Shown here in pieces: positions 14,870-17,162 of a DNA stretch of 17,162 nt (within the stretch, counting starts at the first letter, position 1; each line of letters starts with the position of its first letter). The notes beneath the pieces are model-generated. The model saw nothing but the letters and a program-made list of their open reading frames with translations, was not told where the DNA came from and made no database searches. A program made the translations under genes and the position numbers. The stretch is from the NCBI GenBank assembly GCA_023434825.1, contig JAEYSH010000197.1, forward strand, positions 1-17,162, given 5' to 3'. This stretch comes from Methanobacteriota archaeon (GTDB taxonomy: Archaea; Methanobacteriota; Methanobacteria; Methanobacteriales; Methanobacteriaceae).

Positions 14870-15685
14870 ATGGAACAAAAACATTTATCCATTTTTATAC
14901 CTGCCTCAATACTTGCTGAGACTAAGGATTTAAGAATAAAAACTTACAAGGTAGGTCTGATTGGTAGATCTGCAGCCATATTCAAGGCTGATAAGATTGT
15001 TGTTTATAACGATAGTGAGGATGAGAAAGAGGTAAAGTTTATTAGTGATGTTCTCACTTATATGAATACGCCTCAATACCTTCGTAAAAAGGTATTTCCA
15101 ATCTCAAGGGAATTGAAAAACGTGGGAATTCTTCCACCATTAAGAACTCCCCACCATCCAACAGATGAACCCGAAGTAGGCGATTATAGACAGGGATTCA
15201 CTGTTAAAAGGACAAAGAAAGGTACAATTGTTGATATCGGAGCAGATAGGCTCGCTCTTTGTCGTGAAAAACTCAGCATAAATAAGGTATTTAGCTTCAA
15301 AATTGTGAAGCTATCCAAAAAAGATATATTAATAGAACCCGATAAACCCGATTTTTACTGGGGATACGAGGTTTTATCTACTTATAAGGACTTGTATGAA
15401 AGCATAGCGGAAGTTAAACCTGATTTTATTATTGGTACTTCTAGATATGCAGAGCCCATCACTTCTATTTTAGATGAAGTAAAGCACAAGATAAAAGATG
15501 CCAAACATTTGGCTATTTTGTTTGGTGGTCCTTATTCAGGCTTGCATGAACTTATTCAGGGCCGAAAAAACATTATAGATCTTGAAGTCAATACAGTCCC
15601 ATCACAAGGAACTAAGACTATAAGGACAGAAGAGGCGGTTTTAATAACTTTATCTGCATTTAATCTTCTTTTAGATGCAGAATAA
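14870..15685 (+). CDS. SPOUT-family RNA methyltransferase (PF02598, MTH1-like)
   Basis: This trefoil-knotted SAM-dependent enzyme belongs to the family named putative RNA uridine-N3 methyltransferase and includes human SPOUT1. The 271-residue protein has an N-terminal part of the Rossmann-like half, an inserted OB-type domain (about 98-170) and the C-terminal knot. The block TPQYLRKKVFPISRELK (67-83) and GILPPLRTPHH (86-96) are nearly the same in the human protein. ILFGGPYSGLHEL (216-228) and VNTVPSQGTKTIRTEEA (240-256) form the SAM-binding knot. The ATG at 14870 is preceded by AGTGG. It heads the operon containing L3 and L4, with 44 bases to L3, suggesting a ribosome-related substrate. From memory the M. 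thermautotrophicus orthologue MTH1 also precedes L3 and has a solved structure. The RNA target is unknown to me. Confidence 0.9.
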   Translation: MEQKHLSIFIPASILAETKDLRIKTYKVGLIGRSAAIFKADKIVVYNDSEDEKEVKFISDVLTYMNTPQYLRKKVFPISRELKNVGILPPLRTPHHPTDEPEVGDYRQGFTVKRTKKGTIVDIGADRLALCREKLSINKVFSFKIVKLSKKDILIEPDKPDFYWGYEVLSTYKDLYESIAEVKPDFIIGTSRYAEPITSILDEVKHKIKDAKHLAILFGGPYSGLHELIQGRKNIIDLEVNTVPSQGTKTIRTEEAVLITLSAFNLLLDAE

Positions 15686-15713
15686 CCCGGAAAATTGAAA
15701 GAATTGTGAAGTA

Positions 15714-15721
15714 AGGAGGTA
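15714..15721 (+). promoter_or_regulatory. Consensus ribosome binding site of L3
   Basis: AAGGAGGT lies 8 bases before the L3 ATG. It is the most complete match to the archaeal anti-Shine-Dalgarno sequence in this window, fitting strong translation of a ribosomal protein inside an operon. Confidence 0.8.
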
Positions 15722-15729
15722 AATTAAAA

Positions 15730-16740
15730 ATGACTAGACATCACCAACCACGAAAAGGATCAGTTGCATTCAGTCCTCGAAAGAGGGCATCAAAACAATC
15801 CCCCAGGATTAAGTCCTGGCCTCAAGCCGACGAAACGGGGTTACTCGGTTTTGCAGGTTATAAAGTGGGAATGACCCATGTTAAATTAACAGACAACAGA
15901 AAAAACTCACCAACTGAAGGAATGGAAATTTCAACTCCAGTAACTGTTTTGGAAGTACCACCTGTTGTTGTAATGGGTATAAGAGCATACACAAAAACCA
16001 CTCGTGGCCTAAAAACCATGACTGATATTATGGCCAGTGATTTAAGCGAAGAACTTTTGCGAAAAATACCACTGCCTGAAGAATATGATACTGATTCTAA
16101 ATTAAATGAATTAAATGAAAATATTGATGATATCTTTGATATCCGCGTTTTATTACACACCAACCCTAAGCAGGCAAGTGTTCCTAAAAAGAAACCTGAA
16201 ATAATTGAGTGCGGTCTCGGCGGCGCTACTGTTTCTGAAAAACTTGAATATGCTACAAGTGTTCTTGGAAAAGAACTCAACGCAGCAGATGTTTTTGCCG
16301 ACGGAGAACATATTGACTCCATTGCTGTGACTAAAGGAAAAGGATTCCAGGGTCCAGTTAAAAGATGGGGAGTTAGAATCCAGTACGGAAAAGCTGCAAG
16401 AAGTAGTAAAGGAAGACACGTTGGTTCATTAGGTCCATGGTCTCCAGAAAGAACAATGTTGACAGTTCCACAAGCTGGACAAATGGGATATCATAAAAGA
16501 ACAGAATACAACAAAAAAATTCTTAAAATTGGAGACATTTCTGAAGTAGATTCAGTTAACCCTGATGGTGGATTTGTTAAATATGGTCTCGTTAAAAACA
16601 ACTTTATTTTAGTGAAAGGATCACTACCTGGCCCAACTAAGAGGCTTGTAATATTAAGAAAAGCAATGAGACCTCATGGAAAACATAACGACGCACCAGA
16701 AATATCATACATATCTACAGCTTCAAAACAGGGTGTCTAA
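15730..16740 (+). CDS. rpl3: Large ribosomal subunit protein uL3
   Basis: uL3 is an early-assembling 50S protein whose extension reaches the peptidyl transferase centre. The 336-residue length is normal for archaeal L3. Signatures are the basic N-terminus RHHQPRKGSVAFSPRKR (3-19), FAGYKVGMTH (41-50), the tip-region motif TKGKGFQGPVKRWG (201-214), the following KGRHVGSLGPWSPERT (227-242) and the GQMGYHKRTEYNKK stretch (250-263). The gene sits between the SPOUT methyltransferase and L4; the L4 ATG follows 38 bases after its stop. No abnormality was seen. Confidence 0.98.
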   Translation: MTRHHQPRKGSVAFSPRKRASKQSPRIKSWPQADETGLLGFAGYKVGMTHVKLTDNRKNSPTEGMEISTPVTVLEVPPVVVMGIRAYTKTTRGLKTMTDIMASDLSEELLRKIPLPEEYDTDSKLNELNENIDDIFDIRVLLHTNPKQASVPKKKPEIIECGLGGATVSEKLEYATSVLGKELNAADVFADGEHIDSIAVTKGKGFQGPVKRWGVRIQYGKAARSSKGRHVGSLGPWSPERTMLTVPQAGQMGYHKRTEYNKKILKIGDISEVDSVNPDGGFVKYGLVKNNFILVKGSLPGPTKRLVILRKAMRPHGKHNDAPEISYISTASKQGV

Positions 16741-16778
16741 ATTCAGTTTTATTGTTTATAATTAAAGAGGGATATTAG

Positions 16779-17162
16779 ATGAAAAAAATCAAAGTTTATT
16801 CATTGGAAGGAGAAGTCATTGATGAAATCAAGCTTCCTGAAATTTTCAACGAAGAATACAGACCAGATATCATTAAAAGAGCAGTAATCTCCTCACAGAC
16901 CGCAAGAATACAGCCTTGGGGTACAGACCCAATGGCAGGAATGAGGACAACTGCGGAATCATACGGTTCTGGTCGTGGTGCAGCAATGGTACCTCGTGTA
17001 AAAGGAAGCAGACACCCAGCAGGGTCAAAAGCAGCCTTTGTACCACAAGCTGTAGGTGGAAGAAGAGCACACCCACCAAGGCCGCAGAAGGTTTACCATG
17101 AGAAAATTAACAGGAAAGAAAGAAGATTAGCCATCAGATCAGCAATAGCTGCAACTACAAAT
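16779..17162 (+). CDS. rpl4: Large ribosomal subunit protein uL4, 3' end outside window
   Basis: uL4 is a 50S assembly protein whose long loop lines the peptide exit tunnel. The first 128 codons are present and the window ends in frame. The N-terminus KKIKVYSLEGEVIDEIKLP opens the globular domain. The basic, glycine-rich tunnel loop spans about 45-105, including WGTDPMAGMRTT, YGSGRGAAMVPR and GGRRAHPPRP. The start is ATG at 16779 with AGAGGGAT (16766-16773) five bases upstream. It is the third gene of the operon begun by the SPOUT methyltransferase. L23 and L2 would be expected next from the conserved archaeal order. Confidence 0.97.
   Translation, partial: MKKIKVYSLEGEVIDEIKLPEIFNEEYRPDIIKRAVISSQTARIQPWGTDPMAGMRTTAESYGSGRGAAMVPRVKGSRHPAGSKAAFVPQAVGGRRAHPPRPQKVYHEKINRKERRLAIRSAIAATTN

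Overview
This AT-rich window comes from a methanogenic archaeon of the Methanobacteriales, most likely a mesophilic Methanobacterium-like genome. Evidence for this is an HMf-type archaeal histone, ABCE1/Rli1, RadB, an archaetidylinositol phosphate synthase-like enzyme, a two-subunit-type pyruvate carboxylase A gene beside its biotin ligase, archaeal-type L3 and L4, TATA-box promoters, T-rich terminators, TTG and GTG starts, and GGTGAT or AGGAGGT ribosome binding sites. From memory, the gene order resembles two blocks of Methanothermobacter thermautotrophicus (around MTH1696-1688, and around MTH1914-1917 running into MTH1-3). That is recalled, not searched.

Layout. 1-218 is a histone gene cut one base into its start codon. 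It is followed by a 387-base AT-rich gap and rli1 (606-2381). A tandem-hairpin element separates rli1 from a convergent aminotransferase (2492-3661, minus). Also on the minus strand are radB (3825-4523) and a Sua5/YrdC gene (4787-5398). A divergent promoter region then starts a tight four-gene plus-strand cluster: a CDP-alcohol phosphatidyltransferase, a DUF357 protein, a PhoU-like DUF47 protein and a DUF434 protein (5494-7721). A lone acidic orphan protein follows (7891-8235). Next come an NYN-domain protein overlapping a SelA-like PLP enzyme, and then RtcA (8490-11315). Convergent to these is the minus-strand pair pycA-birA (11363-13869). A METTL5-like rRNA methyltransferase gene diverges from pycA (14027-14668). 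The window ends with the start of a ribosomal protein operon: a SPOUT-family RNA methyltransferase, L3, and a truncated L4 (14870-17162).

How the genes fit together. Much of the window serves RNA and translation: ribosome recycling (Rli1), t6A tRNA modification (Sua5), rRNA methylation (METTL5-like, SPOUT), RNA end chemistry (RtcA), two candidate PIN/NYN-type nucleases, and ribosomal proteins. BirA and PycA form a clear functional pair, since the ligase is needed to biotinylate the partner subunit PycB, which is not in this window.

No CRISPR array, insertion sequence, prophage or defence island is visible, and most genes are ordinary archaeal core genes. The points most worth a second look are the NYN/SelA-like/RtcA cluster, the NYN-like acidic pattern in the DUF434 protein, repeated ATCGAAAT motifs at both ends of the pycA/METTL5 intergenic region, and the tandem hairpin element after rli1.
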